A stretch of 64,000 nucleotides of DNA from the NCBI RefSeq assembly GCF_014879935.1, contig NZ_JACSRD010000124.1, positions 39,401 through 103,400 on the forward strand, read 5' to 3'. This document shows positions 18,310 to 25,972 of the stretch, one piece after another; positions within the stretch are counted from its first letter, which is position 1; the number at the start of each line of letters is the position of its first letter. A program made the translations under genes and the position numbers. Source of the stretch: Prosthecobacter sp. GTDB taxonomy: Bacteria > Verrucomicrobiota > Verrucomicrobiia > Verrucomicrobiales > Verrucomicrobiaceae. The notes beneath the pieces are model-generated. The model saw nothing but the letters and a program-made list of their open reading frames with translations, was not told the origin of the DNA and did not search any database.

Positions 18310-19829
18310 CCATGAGACTCTTCCTTCTGCTTCTTTCGGCATTCGCCATTCCTCATTCATCATTTTCGGCGCAGCCGAACATCCTCGTCATTCTCGCCGA
18401 TGACCTCGGCTACGGCGATGTGCGTTGCTACAACGCCGAGGCGAAGGTCCCGACGCCGAACATCGACAAGCTCGCGGGCGAGGGCATGCGCTTCACGGAT
18501 GCGCACAGTCCGGCCACGGTTTGCACGCCGTCGCGCTACAGCCTCATGACGGGACAGATGGCCTTTCGCGTGCCGGGCGGCGGCACGGTGTTTCAGGGCA
18601 CGGGCGGGCCATCGTTGATCGCACCGGGAAAGCTCACGCTGCCGGGGATGTTGAAGAAGCAGGGCTACGCCACCGCCGCGGTCGGCAAATGGCACATCGG
18701 GCTCACGTTTCGCGATCAGGCCGGTGAGGCGATCCACTCCGGCGAACGCGCCGCCGTGCAGCGCATCGATTACTCGCGCCGCATCGAGGGCGGACCGCTC
18801 GATCATGGTTTTGACCAGTTTTTCGGCACTGCCTGCTGCCCCACCACCGAGTGGCTTTACGCCTTCATCGACGGCGATCGCATCCCCGTGCCGCCCACCG
18901 GTCCCATCGACAAATCGAAGCTCCCAAAGCATCCGTATGCGAATGATTGCCGCGCCGGCTTCATCGCACCCGACTTCCCGATGGAGGAGGTGGATCTCGT
19001 TTTCTTGAAGAAGAGCCGCGAGTTCATCGCGCAGCACGCACGCACTTCGCCAAAGCAGCCTTTCTTCCTCTACCATGCCACACAGGCCGTGCATTTGCCG
19101 TCCTTCGCCGCGCCGGATTTCCAAGGGAAATCGAAAGCCGGGCCGCATGGCGACTTCATCGCCGAGTTCGACCACATCGTCGGCGAATTGATGCGCGAAC
19201 TCGAAACGCACGGCCTCGCCGACAACACGCTCGTTTTACTCAGCAGCGACAACGGCCCCGAAGTCGCGAGCGTCGTCCACATGCGTGCCGATCACGCCCA
19301 CGATGGTGCCAAACCGTGGCGCGGCATCAAACGCGATGCCTGGGAAGGCGGCCACCGCGTGCCTTTCATCGTGCGCTGGCCCGGAAAGGTCAAAGCGGGC
19401 ACCACCAGCGATCAAACCCTCTGCCTCACCGACATTCTCGCCACCGTCGCAGCCATCACCGGCACCGAATTGCCCCACGATGCCGCCGAAGACAGCTTCA
19501 ACCTGCTCCCCGCCCTCGAAGGCACCGCCACCGCTCCCATCCGGCCGTATCTGCTCACCCAAGCCTTTGCCGGTCAGCGCACCCTTTCGATTCGTCGCGG
19601 TAATTGGAAATACATCGCCCACCGCGGCTCCGGCGGAAACAACTACGACAGAGGCGAACTGAAGCCCTACGCCCTACCCGACACCGATCCCGAAGCCCCC
19701 GCTCAACTCTACGACCTCGCCACCGATCCCGGCGAGACGACGAATCTTTACTCCAAGAAGCCGGAGATCGTGAAGGAGCTTCAGGCGTTACTCGAACAAT
19801 CGAAAACCACCGGTCGCAGCCGGTCCTAG
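18306..19829 (+). CDS. Secreted sulfatase
   Basis: 507 residues starting at an ATG that overlaps the upstream stop codon (ATGA). A signal peptide (MTMRLFLLLLSAFAIPHSSFS) precedes the canonical sulfatase N-terminus PNILVILADDLGYGD. The active-site signature is CTPSRYSLMTGQ with Cys73 as the residue converted to formylglycine; the conserved GKWHIG and DNGPE motifs are also present. The enzyme hydrolyses sulfate esters, most likely on polysaccharides, outside the cytoplasm. No sulfatase-maturing enzyme was recognised in the window. The signal peptide region contains a copy of a dispersed repeat arm (18341-18365). Functional coupling with the preceding metallopeptidase-like protein is suggested by the overlap. 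Confidence 0.95.
   Translation: MTMRLFLLLLSAFAIPHSSFSAQPNILVILADDLGYGDVRCYNAEAKVPTPNIDKLAGEGMRFTDAHSPATVCTPSRYSLMTGQMAFRVPGGGTVFQGTGGPSLIAPGKLTLPGMLKKQGYATAAVGKWHIGLTFRDQAGEAIHSGERAAVQRIDYSRRIEGGPLDHGFDQFFGTACCPTTEWLYAFIDGDRIPVPPTGPIDKSKLPKHPYANDCRAGFIAPDFPMEEVDLVFLKKSREFIAQHARTSPKQPFFLYHATQAVHLPSFAAPDFQGKSKAGPHGDFIAEFDHIVGELMRELETHGLADNTLVLLSSDNGPEVASVVHMRADHAHDGAKPWRGIKRDAWEGGHRVPFIVRWPGKVKAGTTSDQTLCLTDILATVAAITGTELPHDAAEDSFNLLPALEGTATAPIRPYLLTQAFAGQRTLSIRRGNWKYIAHRGSGGNNYDRGELKPYALPDTDPEAPAQLYDLATDPGETTNLYSKKPEIVKELQALLEQSKTTGRSRS
18341..18365 (+). repeat. Dispersed 'ATTCGTCATTC' repeat arm in the sulfatase signal peptide
   Basis: 24 nt here match the right arm of the hairpin element at 58837-58860 with 22 identities (core CATTCCTCATTC). 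It encodes AFAIPHSSF, the c-region of the signal peptide. Only one arm is present. Confidence 0.55.
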
Positions 19830-19844
19830 GCACCGGTTGCGAAT

Positions 19845-19866
19845 GTGGTGCAGCCGTCCCGGCTGC
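19845..19866 (-). repeat. Short hairpin element ending in CACCAC (copy 1)
   Basis: On the minus strand a GCAGCC...GGCTGC hairpin is followed directly by CACCAC. Three further copies in plus orientation lie at 22322, 24505 and 32735. It lies just downstream of the sulfatase stop codon; whether it works as a terminator is unknown, as no T-run follows. Confidence 0.6.
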
Positions 19867-20015
19867 CTCCGTCCGCTCCGAATCGGCCATAAATGGACTG
19901 AATTAGACTGGAAAATGGACATTCGGCCTTCGCTCTGCTCACCAGCGCCATGCTGAGCACTCTGCTGGAGGCACATGGGTCTGGTGTTTCTTACGAGGAG
20001 GCGGTAGCCGCCAAT

Positions 20016-20183
20016 TCTGCAACAGGCTGTTGTAGAATCGCGTAACCAAAATGGCCACAGCTTGTGGCCAAATTGAAGGGCTTGTCACTCAAAGAGCAAT
20101 TCTGCGACAGGCCGTCGCAGAACTTAAAGGCAAGACGGTAACCAAACGAGCCCCTTTAGATTCTGCCACAGCTTGTGGCAGAA
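20016..20183. repeat. Cluster of four related palindromes
   Basis: Four palindromes of 19-23 nt lie at 20016-20038, 20052-20070, 20100-20122 and 20161-20183. Arms are TTCTGCAACA/TGTTGTAGAA, TGGCCACA/TGTGGCCA, TTCTGCGAC/GTCGCAGAA and TTCTGCCACA/TGTGGCAGAA. They share the core pattern CNACAG(G/C)...TGTNG with co-varying arm bases, so stem pairing rather than primary sequence is kept. They sit just downstream of the convergent radical SAM gene. REP-like elements or transcript-end structures are possible. Confidence 0.7.
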
Positions 20184-20209
20184 TTGTCCGGAATCATCAT
20201 AGACGATGC

Positions 20210-21316
20210 TTATTCGGGCCACTCACTAATCCGCTGCCATGCTCGCTGTAGTCCGATCTGATAAGCATCACGGTTCGGTTGCCTTGCGAGCACGTTTGCA
20301 GTTCCCAAGGCTTTGTCAGGCCAAGAATGAAGGCGCTTTGCCAGTCCAATTTCTTTGGCGGCTTGCTTCATAGCTCCTAGTGCGCCAATCGCATAGTCCT
20401 GCCAAGCTTCGCGAGTCGCGAACACTTCGGACCGAAGCTTGATCCCGAGGCTTCGAGCATGAGATGCGATGCGCATTACATTGTCTGCCCGAATATTGAT
20501 TGGCTCATGAAAAATCGTGATCGGATCGACTTCGCGAATGGCTTCAAGCGTGTTACGAAAGTCGTTCACATCACATTCAGGGTAGGTGGGGGCTATTGCG
20601 ACATAGACATTCAATCCTGAGGCTTTCGCGGCAGCCAGAGTCTCGAGCCGCTTCGACGGTGCCGGAGCATGTGGTTCGTAGATGCGGGCCAGATCGTTGC
20701 GCATAGTCGGGAGGCTCATGCCAAACAAGAGGCGGCTTCCGAATGACTTGAAGAGATCAAAGTCTTGCTTCGCGAGAGGACTCCGCGTGAGTATCCGAAC
20801 GCGAAGGCTTGAATGATCCCTGATCAGTTCAAGTGACCGAGTGATCAGATAGCGAGCAGCAGCCATGAGCTGACGCTGCCTGATTGGATTAGGATGGCGA
20901 ATCGTCTGATATGGATCGGTGGTTGAGCAATACATGATTGCCCGGTTCCCGTCTGGATTGAGCTGACTCTTTGGCGTTTCTTCCGCCGCCCTGAGCGAGG
21001 AAAGGAACTTCTTTTCGTCCCACCGACGTAAAAGAACGTATTCGCCCCATTGAGCGTCTGGATCCTCGATTCCGTGCCGTTCAAGGAGGGCACCCATTTT
21101 GATTGTCGCCGCACTGGGCACATAGCAGAACCGGCATGCATGCGAGCAACCAATCGCGATGTTGAATGACCAGTTGGAGAGGCTTTTGTGGATGAAATTG
21201 TTGGGTTGAATCGTCGCTGGCACGTCCCAAAAGTCCACCGGCTCCCGTTCGGGAGACGGAAACAGGTCGTGATTTATGACCTTGATGGGATTCCGGGCTG
21301 TCAAAGTAGCTGGCAT
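20210..21316 (-). CDS. SPL-like radical SAM protein
   Basis: 368 residues. The radical SAM cluster motif is CSHACRFC (Cys57, Cys61, Cys64), followed by a TIM-barrel-like body with MYCSTTDPYQ, RILTRSPLAKQDFDL and FHEPINIR, as in spore-photoproduct-lyase-like and Rv2578c-type proteins. It lies 6 nt downstream of the TcmP gene and is surely co-transcribed with it. TcmP proteins are known as partners of proteins with a three-Cys motif, which fits. The local GC is lower than in flanking genes, suggesting acquisition. Substrate unknown; nucleic acid is plausible from the SPL resemblance. Confidence 0.85.
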   Translation of the reverse strand: MPATLTARNPIKVINHDLFPSPEREPVDFWDVPATIQPNNFIHKSLSNWSFNIAIGCSHACRFCYVPSAATIKMGALLERHGIEDPDAQWGEYVLLRRWDEKKFLSSLRAAEETPKSQLNPDGNRAIMYCSTTDPYQTIRHPNPIRQRQLMAAARYLITRSLELIRDHSSLRVRILTRSPLAKQDFDLFKSFGSRLLFGMSLPTMRNDLARIYEPHAPAPSKRLETLAAAKASGLNVYVAIAPTYPECDVNDFRNTLEAIREVDPITIFHEPINIRADNVMRIASHARSLGIKLRSEVFATREAWQDYAIGALGAMKQAAKEIGLAKRLHSWPDKALGTANVLARQPNRDAYQIGLQRAWQRISEWPE

Positions 21317-21322
21317 GGAGAG

Positions 21323-22210
21323 TTAGGGTCTGAGGACGTCGTTGGCTATCTTCACTGCGGTCGCATTCTTTGCAGCAAAGCAAAGCAGATAGAGGCTGGT
21401 GCCAGAATCATTGCAGAGTTCGAGCGGATTCGGCGCCACATGCTCAAACACAGTCTTGAGACGTTCGTTGAAGTAACGTCCAATAGACTTGATCGTCGCC
21501 ACCTTTTGAGTCGATGACGAAATGCCGAATAAATCAGATTCGGACTCTTCTTTGTAAAACTCAGGACGCCAAACGGACTCTGGAACACCCAGAAACGCAT
21601 CCAATCTCCGCTTCCATGCCTCAGGGATGTCGCCGTGCTTGGGAAGCATACGATTGACGCCAATTCCTGCCGGAAACAGCAGCCACATATCTATGGCGTT
21701 GGTCTCAGCCACAGCGCGAATCGTGTCCCAGGTAACCTGCATTCCGAATGGGTAGAGAAACAGCACGGCCCGGCGATTGCGCCAGTTCCATGTCGAGCAG
21801 ATTTGCTGAATCTCAGCATTTGCATCTCCAGCTCTTGGCTCGATGCGATCTGCGAGGCTCGGATAGTCCGCCTTGAGTTTTGCCAGTTCGGCCGCTTTGG
21901 CCTGATCCTTCTCGATGAAAACATAGCGCATGAATGCGGGCATCGTCTCAAGAGCCAGCCGCACCGAACTACCGAGGAACGCTTGGGTTTCGCTGGATGC
22001 TACTTCTGGCAGCAACTCGGCGAATGAGTCCTCGCTCGCTTCTGTGTCTTTTGGTGTGTTGTAGCCGGTTCCAGCAAATGCGTCGATGTAGCAATACTCA
22101 CACCACGTTTGCCTCTTCATGATCTGCACATAGGCATGCAGATACTTGCGGAGCCGTTGCAGCTTCTCCGCTGTCCACTTTCCTCCAAAAGACTGTTTGG
22201 CTTCGGCCAT
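21323..22210 (-). CDS. tcmP: Three-Cys-motif partner protein TcmP
   Basis: 295 residues. The N-terminus KWTAEKLQRLRKYLHAYVQIM..., then YIDAFAGTGYN (a methyltransferase motif I-like glycine loop) and LFLYPFGMQVTWDTI follow the layout of TcmP family proteins, which are encoded next to radical-SAM-like three-Cys-motif proteins, often in mobile or phage-related regions. The adjacent downstream gene supplies the CxxxCxxC partner. The start at 22210 is the first ATG in the frame; an AT-rich stretch lies directly upstream. The molecular function of the pair is not established; nucleic-acid modification is only an inference. Confidence 0.85.
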   Translation of the reverse strand: MAEAKQSFGGKWTAEKLQRLRKYLHAYVQIMKRQTWCEYCYIDAFAGTGYNTPKDTEASEDSFAELLPEVASSETQAFLGSSVRLALETMPAFMRYVFIEKDQAKAAELAKLKADYPSLADRIEPRAGDANAEIQQICSTWNWRNRRAVLFLYPFGMQVTWDTIRAVAETNAIDMWLLFPAGIGVNRMLPKHGDIPEAWKRRLDAFLGVPESVWRPEFYKEESESDLFGISSSTQKVATIKSIGRYFNERLKTVFEHVAPNPLELCNDSGTSLYLLCFAAKNATAVKIANDVLRP

Positions 22211-22321
22211 CGCTATTAATTAACAATCGTGAAGCATTCTTGCTAGTGCAATCTGCATGAGTGTGACAGACGAAACCAAACCGGGTGCGGGAACGCTGTT
22301 CCGGTAGTGGCCTGATGCCCA

Positions 22322-22343
22322 GCAGCCGAGAGGGCTGCACCAC
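22322..22343 (+). repeat. Short hairpin element ending in CACCAC (copy 2)
   Basis: GCAGCC(GAGA)GGGCTGC-type hairpin followed directly by CACCAC. It lies in the intergenic DNA 73 nt upstream of the truncated sulfatase. The downstream 60 nt, including GCCAAGACG at 22386, resemble the DNA following copy 4 at 32735. Confidence 0.6.
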
Positions 22344-22415
22344 CTTCTCCCTGTGCCCGTTTGCTCGCCTTGCGCTGACAATCTTGCCAAGACGCGGCGG
22401 GCTGGACGCGACAGA

Positions 22416-22772
22416 ATGAGGCTGGTGAAATCGGTTCTGACACTCTTTGCGATCTCGGCGCTCTTTGGCGGCCATGCTTTGGCGGCGGAGAGCAGGCCGG
22501 ACGTGCTCTTCATCGCGCTGGATGATCTCAATGACTGGATTGGCTGCCTCGGCGGGCATCCGCAGACGAAGACGCCGACTCTGGATCGGCTGGCGGCCAG
22601 CGGCGTGCTGTTTCGGAATGCCTACACGGCGGCGGCTTCGTGCAATCCGTCGCGCACGGCAATCGTCAGCGGGCGGCCGTCGCATTGCTCGGAGCTTTAT
22701 CATAACCTGCAAAAGATGCGCGAGCATGTTCACCAGTTCGCTGAGCTGCGTTGCCTGAGCCCAAGAACATAG
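22416..22772 (+). pseudogene. Truncated sulfatase (N-terminal fragment)
   Basis: ATG 22416 starts a signal peptide (MRLVKSVLTLFAISALFGGHALA) followed by RPDVLFIALDDLNDWIGCLGGHP and the signature CNPSRTAIVSG, typical of iduronate-2-sulfatase-like enzymes. Sulfatase similarity stops after about residue 105, and the frame ends at 118 residues where the family needs about 450-500. The next gene begins 22 nt later, so the catalytic remainder has been lost by deletion. The fragment keeps the active-site cysteine but not the C-terminal metal ligands, so it cannot be an active enzyme. Confidence 0.85.
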
Positions 22773-22794
22773 CCCTTGTCCATAGATCGAAACC

Positions 22795-24381
22795 ATGACC
22801 CCCGTCTCTATCTTCAACGATGTCATCGGTCCCGTAATGCGCGGGCCGTCGAGTTCGCACTGCGCCGCTGCACTTCGCATTGGGCGACTGGCGCGTGATT
22901 TGATGGAGGGTGAGATCACGGAAGTGCTCGTCGAGTTTGATCGCGCAGGCTCGCTCCCTACCACGCACGAGAGTCAGGGGAGTGATATGGGGTTGTTTGG
23001 TGGTTTGCTAGGATGGGAGGCTGATGATGAGCGTCTGCCAAACTCCGCGCAAGCTCTCGCCGACGCTGGCGTCAAGCTGCGCATCGAAACCGTCGATGTC
23101 GGCGATCCGCATCCGAACACTTACCGCCTCACGCTGAAGAACACGCGTGAAACGCACACCCTCATCGCCATCTCCACCGGCGGCGGCATGATCGAGGTCA
23201 TCGAGATCGACGGCGTGCCGCTGCACATGGACGGCGGGTATCACGAGACGCTGATTTGGAATAGTGGCTGCGACTTTAGTCGCATTCAGAATGATTCGGC
23301 TAAAGCCGAAACCACTTTCTCAGAGGATGAGGTCATTATTCACGAACTCGGAGACAAACAGCTCATCCAAGTCAAAGCCGCCACTTTTGCCCCTTCCGTC
23401 CTTTTGGTCCCTTTAAGCCCTCTTTCCGTCAAAAAGCTCTCTCCCGTCCTCCCCGTCCCTTCTCGCAAAAACCTCCACGTGCCCTTCACGAGCTGCGCAG
23501 CCATGCTCGCCCACGACGGAGCCCAAAACACGCCTCTTTGGCAGCTCGCCATCGAATACGAGCGTGCTCGCGGCAGCTTCACCGAGTGCGAAGTCATCGA
23601 CAAGATGACCGACATCGTCCGCATCCTGCGCAAATCCGTCGCCAGCGGCATCGCGGGCACGAGTTACGAGGATCGCGTGCTGCATCATCAGAGCGGGCGT
23701 TTTGCCGAGATGATGAACGCAGGCCGTTTGCTCGATGGCGGCGCGTTGAACCGCATCATCCTCTACGTCACCGCCTTGATGGAGGTGAAGAGCAGCATGG
23801 GCGTCATCGTCGCCGCGCCGACAGCCGGCGCGTGCGCTGCCTTGCCCGGAGCTGTCATCGCCATGGCCGAGTCCATGAATCAAAGCGAGGAAGACATGGC
23901 CAAAGCGATGCTCGCCGCCGGATTGATCGGCGTGTTCATCGCCACACGCTGGACCTTCGCGGCCGAAGTCGGCGGCTGTCAGGCCGAAGGCGGTGCCGCA
24001 GCCTGCATGGCCGCCGCCGCGCTCGTCACGCTCGCTGGCGGCACACGCGATCAAGCCATCGCCGCGGCCTCAATGGCCTTTCAGAGCATGCTCGGCCTCA
24101 TTTGCGATCCCATCGCGAACCGCGTCGAAGCCCCGTGCCTCGGCAAAAACGTCATGGCCGCCAGCAACGCGCTCTCCTGCGCGAACATGGCCCTCGCCGG
24201 CTACGATCCGCTCATCCCGCTCGATGAAGTCATCGACGCCGCCAAGGCCGTCGCCGAGCGCATGCCCCGCGAGCACCGCTGCACCTCCCTCGGCGGCCTC
24301 GCCGTCACCCCGACCTCCCTCGAAATCGAAAAACGCCTCGCTGGCCTCAAGAAAGGCTGCGGGAGCTGCTCTTGTCATTGA
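22795..24381 (+). CDS. sdaA: L-serine ammonia-lyase (iron-sulfur, fused beta and alpha domains)
   Basis: 528 residues. The N-terminal beta domain (SIFNDVIGPVMRGPSSSHCAA, HESQGSDMGLFGG) and C-terminal alpha domain (SSMGVIVAAPTAGACAALPG, VGGCQAEGGAA, LICDPIANRVEAPCLGKN) belong to the [4Fe-4S] L-serine dehydratase family, which converts L-serine to pyruvate and ammonia. The C-terminal GCGSCSCH supplies a terminal cysteine like the 'tail-in-mouth' ligand known in this family. E. coli SdaA has about 455 residues; the excess is largely in the interdomain linker, residues about 155-225, which is Pro/Ser/Lys-rich and contains two palindromic repeats. The insert should not touch the active site. Cytoplasmic amino-acid catabolism. 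Confidence 0.93.
   Translation: MTPVSIFNDVIGPVMRGPSSSHCAAALRIGRLARDLMEGEITEVLVEFDRAGSLPTTHESQGSDMGLFGGLLGWEADDERLPNSAQALADAGVKLRIETVDVGDPHPNTYRLTLKNTRETHTLIAISTGGGMIEVIEIDGVPLHMDGGYHETLIWNSGCDFSRIQNDSAKAETTFSEDEVIIHELGDKQLIQVKAATFAPSVLLVPLSPLSVKKLSPVLPVPSRKNLHVPFTSCAAMLAHDGAQNTPLWQLAIEYERARGSFTECEVIDKMTDIVRILRKSVASGIAGTSYEDRVLHHQSGRFAEMMNAGRLLDGGALNRIILYVTALMEVKSSMGVIVAAPTAGACAALPGAVIAMAESMNQSEEDMAKAMLAAGLIGVFIATRWTFAAEVGGCQAEGGAAACMAAAALVTLAGGTRDQAIAAASMAFQSMLGLICDPIANRVEAPCLGKNVMAASNALSCANMALAGYDPLIPLDEVIDAAKAVAERMPREHRCTSLGGLAVTPTSLEIEKRLAGLKKGCGSCSCH
23269..23310. repeat. Two CTAAAG-centred palindromes inside the serine dehydratase gene
   Basis: TGCGACTTTAGTCGCA at 23269-23284 and TTCGGCTAAAGCCGAA at 23295-23310. 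Both have centre CTAAAG (or its complement) with different arms. The second is identical to the intergenic copy at 32706-32721. They fall in frame in the enlarged interdomain linker of the enzyme. Confidence 0.75.
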
Positions 24382-24769
24382 ATCAGGCAGAGAGCATGGG
24401 GGTGACGGGGGCCTGCCGCCGTTCTCAGATCACATCAGCGTGAAAAACTTCGGTCAGTTTGCAGAGTTCAGGTAGAGTAGTTGAGTCCTCTGAACTCAGT
24501 CAGAGCAGTCCATAGGACTGCACCACATTGTCTTCGGCAAAATGACTCCGTCACCTTTCCCCTTCAAAACGTCATGGACCTGCGAAGCATAGTTCGCGAC
24601 GATGACCTCCACCCCGCCACCCAACCTTCACGCAGCTCAGTTTCACACCACGCGATGGACTCGCGTGTATTTGGAAAAGGCGGACTCCGAGGATGGGCGC
24701 AGGGCACTGACGAATCCGCCAGCCATTGGGAGAGTAGTAAGACGAACGTGATGGATCAGGAAACGGTGA
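24382..24769. other. 390-nt gene-free stretch between convergent genes
   Basis: Lies between the 3' ends of the serine dehydratase and the DUF5009 gene. One CACCAC hairpin (24505-24526) is the only structure seen. Open frames here have no protein-like composition. Confidence 0.45.
24505..24526 (+). repeat. Short hairpin element ending in CACCAC (copy 3)
   Basis: Perfect hairpin GCAGTCC(ATA)GGACTGC directly followed by CACCAC. It sits between two convergent genes. Confidence 0.65.
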
Positions 24770-25954
24770 TCAAAGCCGCAGACGAAACCCGATGCGATTG
24801 AAGCCAGCAGTCACGCCGAGGAGCACTAGGCCGCATGTGGTGGCACGAGTGAGTGCGCTGGCTAGGCTGGACTGACTCAGCGCATGATAAGCTTTATCGA
24901 GATGGGCTAAGTCGAGACCAAACGGCAAGGCCTCGGACAGAAAGTAGGCGAGTAGCACATTCTGTCCTGCGGTAGATAGCGGCTTGGCTATGGCGGCAAC
25001 ACGATTCACATCGGTGACGAGATACAGCATCAACCAGAGCGCGGCGGTCACTGCGCATGCCCACAGACAATAGCTGGGTGTCGCTGCGTTTTTGTTGATG
25101 CCGTAGGCATCCTGCAACAGCAGCGCTCCGGCGGAAGTGCCTATGATGAAAAACAGGGTGAACCGAACACGCTCCATAACATTGGGCATTGCAGGGGCCT
25201 TGAGGATGGACGCAAGCAGCACGCCGCCGACGGTGATTGCTCCCTGGGCACCGAGAGTGTCCCCGATTCCAACGATCTTTGCCAGCCAGCAGTCGTCGAA
25301 AGCGTGTGCATCATCTGCAACAAACAAGCCCAACAGCAGCATCATGCACCCAAGCAGCGCGGTGCGATGACCGCGAAAAACGAGGAAAACGATGGAGCCT
25401 ACCAGGTAGTCCCAGCCGATGAGACCGAGGATGCCCCACCATTGGGATCGCAGGCAAAAGGGTGAGAGGGTGAGGAGTCGCTCGCCGTGAGGGCCGATCC
25501 AAACATAGCCGAGCCACAAAAGCGCTATGAGTCCGATCCACCGCATCCATTTGATAGACCCGAATGCAAAGATGGTGGAGACGAACATCATCACCACCCA
25601 CAGCGTAGGCGGCCAGCCGAGCTGCGTGGCATCGGGTTTTCCGTTCACCATCAGCACGCCGATGAACAAGAGTGACCCCGTTCGTTGCAGCACATGCAGC
25701 ATGGTTTTCCAAATGCGCTCGCCATTGTCGAGTCGCGAACCAAGCGCGAACGGAATGGACATGCCGACGATGAACAAGAACGCGGGCAGCACGAGGTCCA
25801 CAAACGTCATGCCTGTCGCGTCCTTGTGCCGTAGCTCGTAATGCATCATCCAGTCCGGCACGATGTCTCCAACGGAGGCGAGATCGTTCACGAAGATCAT
25901 GATGAACATCACGAGTCCACGCAGTGCGTCGATGCTGGTAATGCGCTGGTTCAT
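24770..25954 (-). CDS. DUF5009 / heparan-alpha-glucosaminide N-acetyltransferase-like membrane protein
   Basis: 394 residues starting MNQRITSIDALRGLVMFIMIFVNDL, the N-terminal RxxSIDxLRG motif of the DUF5009/DUF1624 (HGSNAT-like) acyltransferase group, followed by about ten hydrophobic segments. In the human relative, acetyl groups cross a membrane onto glucosamine; the bacterial substrate is unknown. It is the last gene of a tightly spaced operon after HPP, the group III globin and the agarase-like protein, with an 18-nt gap to the latter, suggesting a link to extracytoplasmic glycan modification. Confidence 0.85.
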   Translation of the reverse strand: MNQRITSIDALRGLVMFIMIFVNDLASVGDIVPDWMMHYELRHKDATGMTFVDLVLPAFLFIVGMSIPFALGSRLDNGERIWKTMLHVLQRTGSLLFIGVLMVNGKPDATQLGWPPTLWVVMMFVSTIFAFGSIKWMRWIGLIALLWLGYVWIGPHGERLLTLSPFCLRSQWWGILGLIGWDYLVGSIVFLVFRGHRTALLGCMMLLLGLFVADDAHAFDDCWLAKIVGIGDTLGAQGAITVGGVLLASILKAPAMPNVMERVRFTLFFIIGTSAGALLLQDAYGINKNAATPSYCLWACAVTAALWLMLYLVTDVNRVAAIAKPLSTAGQNVLLAYFLSEALPFGLDLAHLDKAYHALSQSSLASALTRATTCGLVLLGVTAGFNRIGFRLRL

Positions 25955-25972
25955 TGTGACGAGGGCGTTTTG

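Larger units (their letters stand above)
19830..20209. other. 380-nt gene-free stretch holding hairpin repeats
   Basis: Between the sulfatase and the radical SAM gene. It holds one CACCAC hairpin and four further palindromes, listed separately. Short open frames here run through the palindromes and show no protein-like pattern. Confidence 0.5.

Noticed and set aside
24481..24801. Small plus-strand gene between serine dehydratase and DUF5009
   Set aside because: Runs over a repeat and into the 3' end of the DUF5009 gene, with no protein-like composition.
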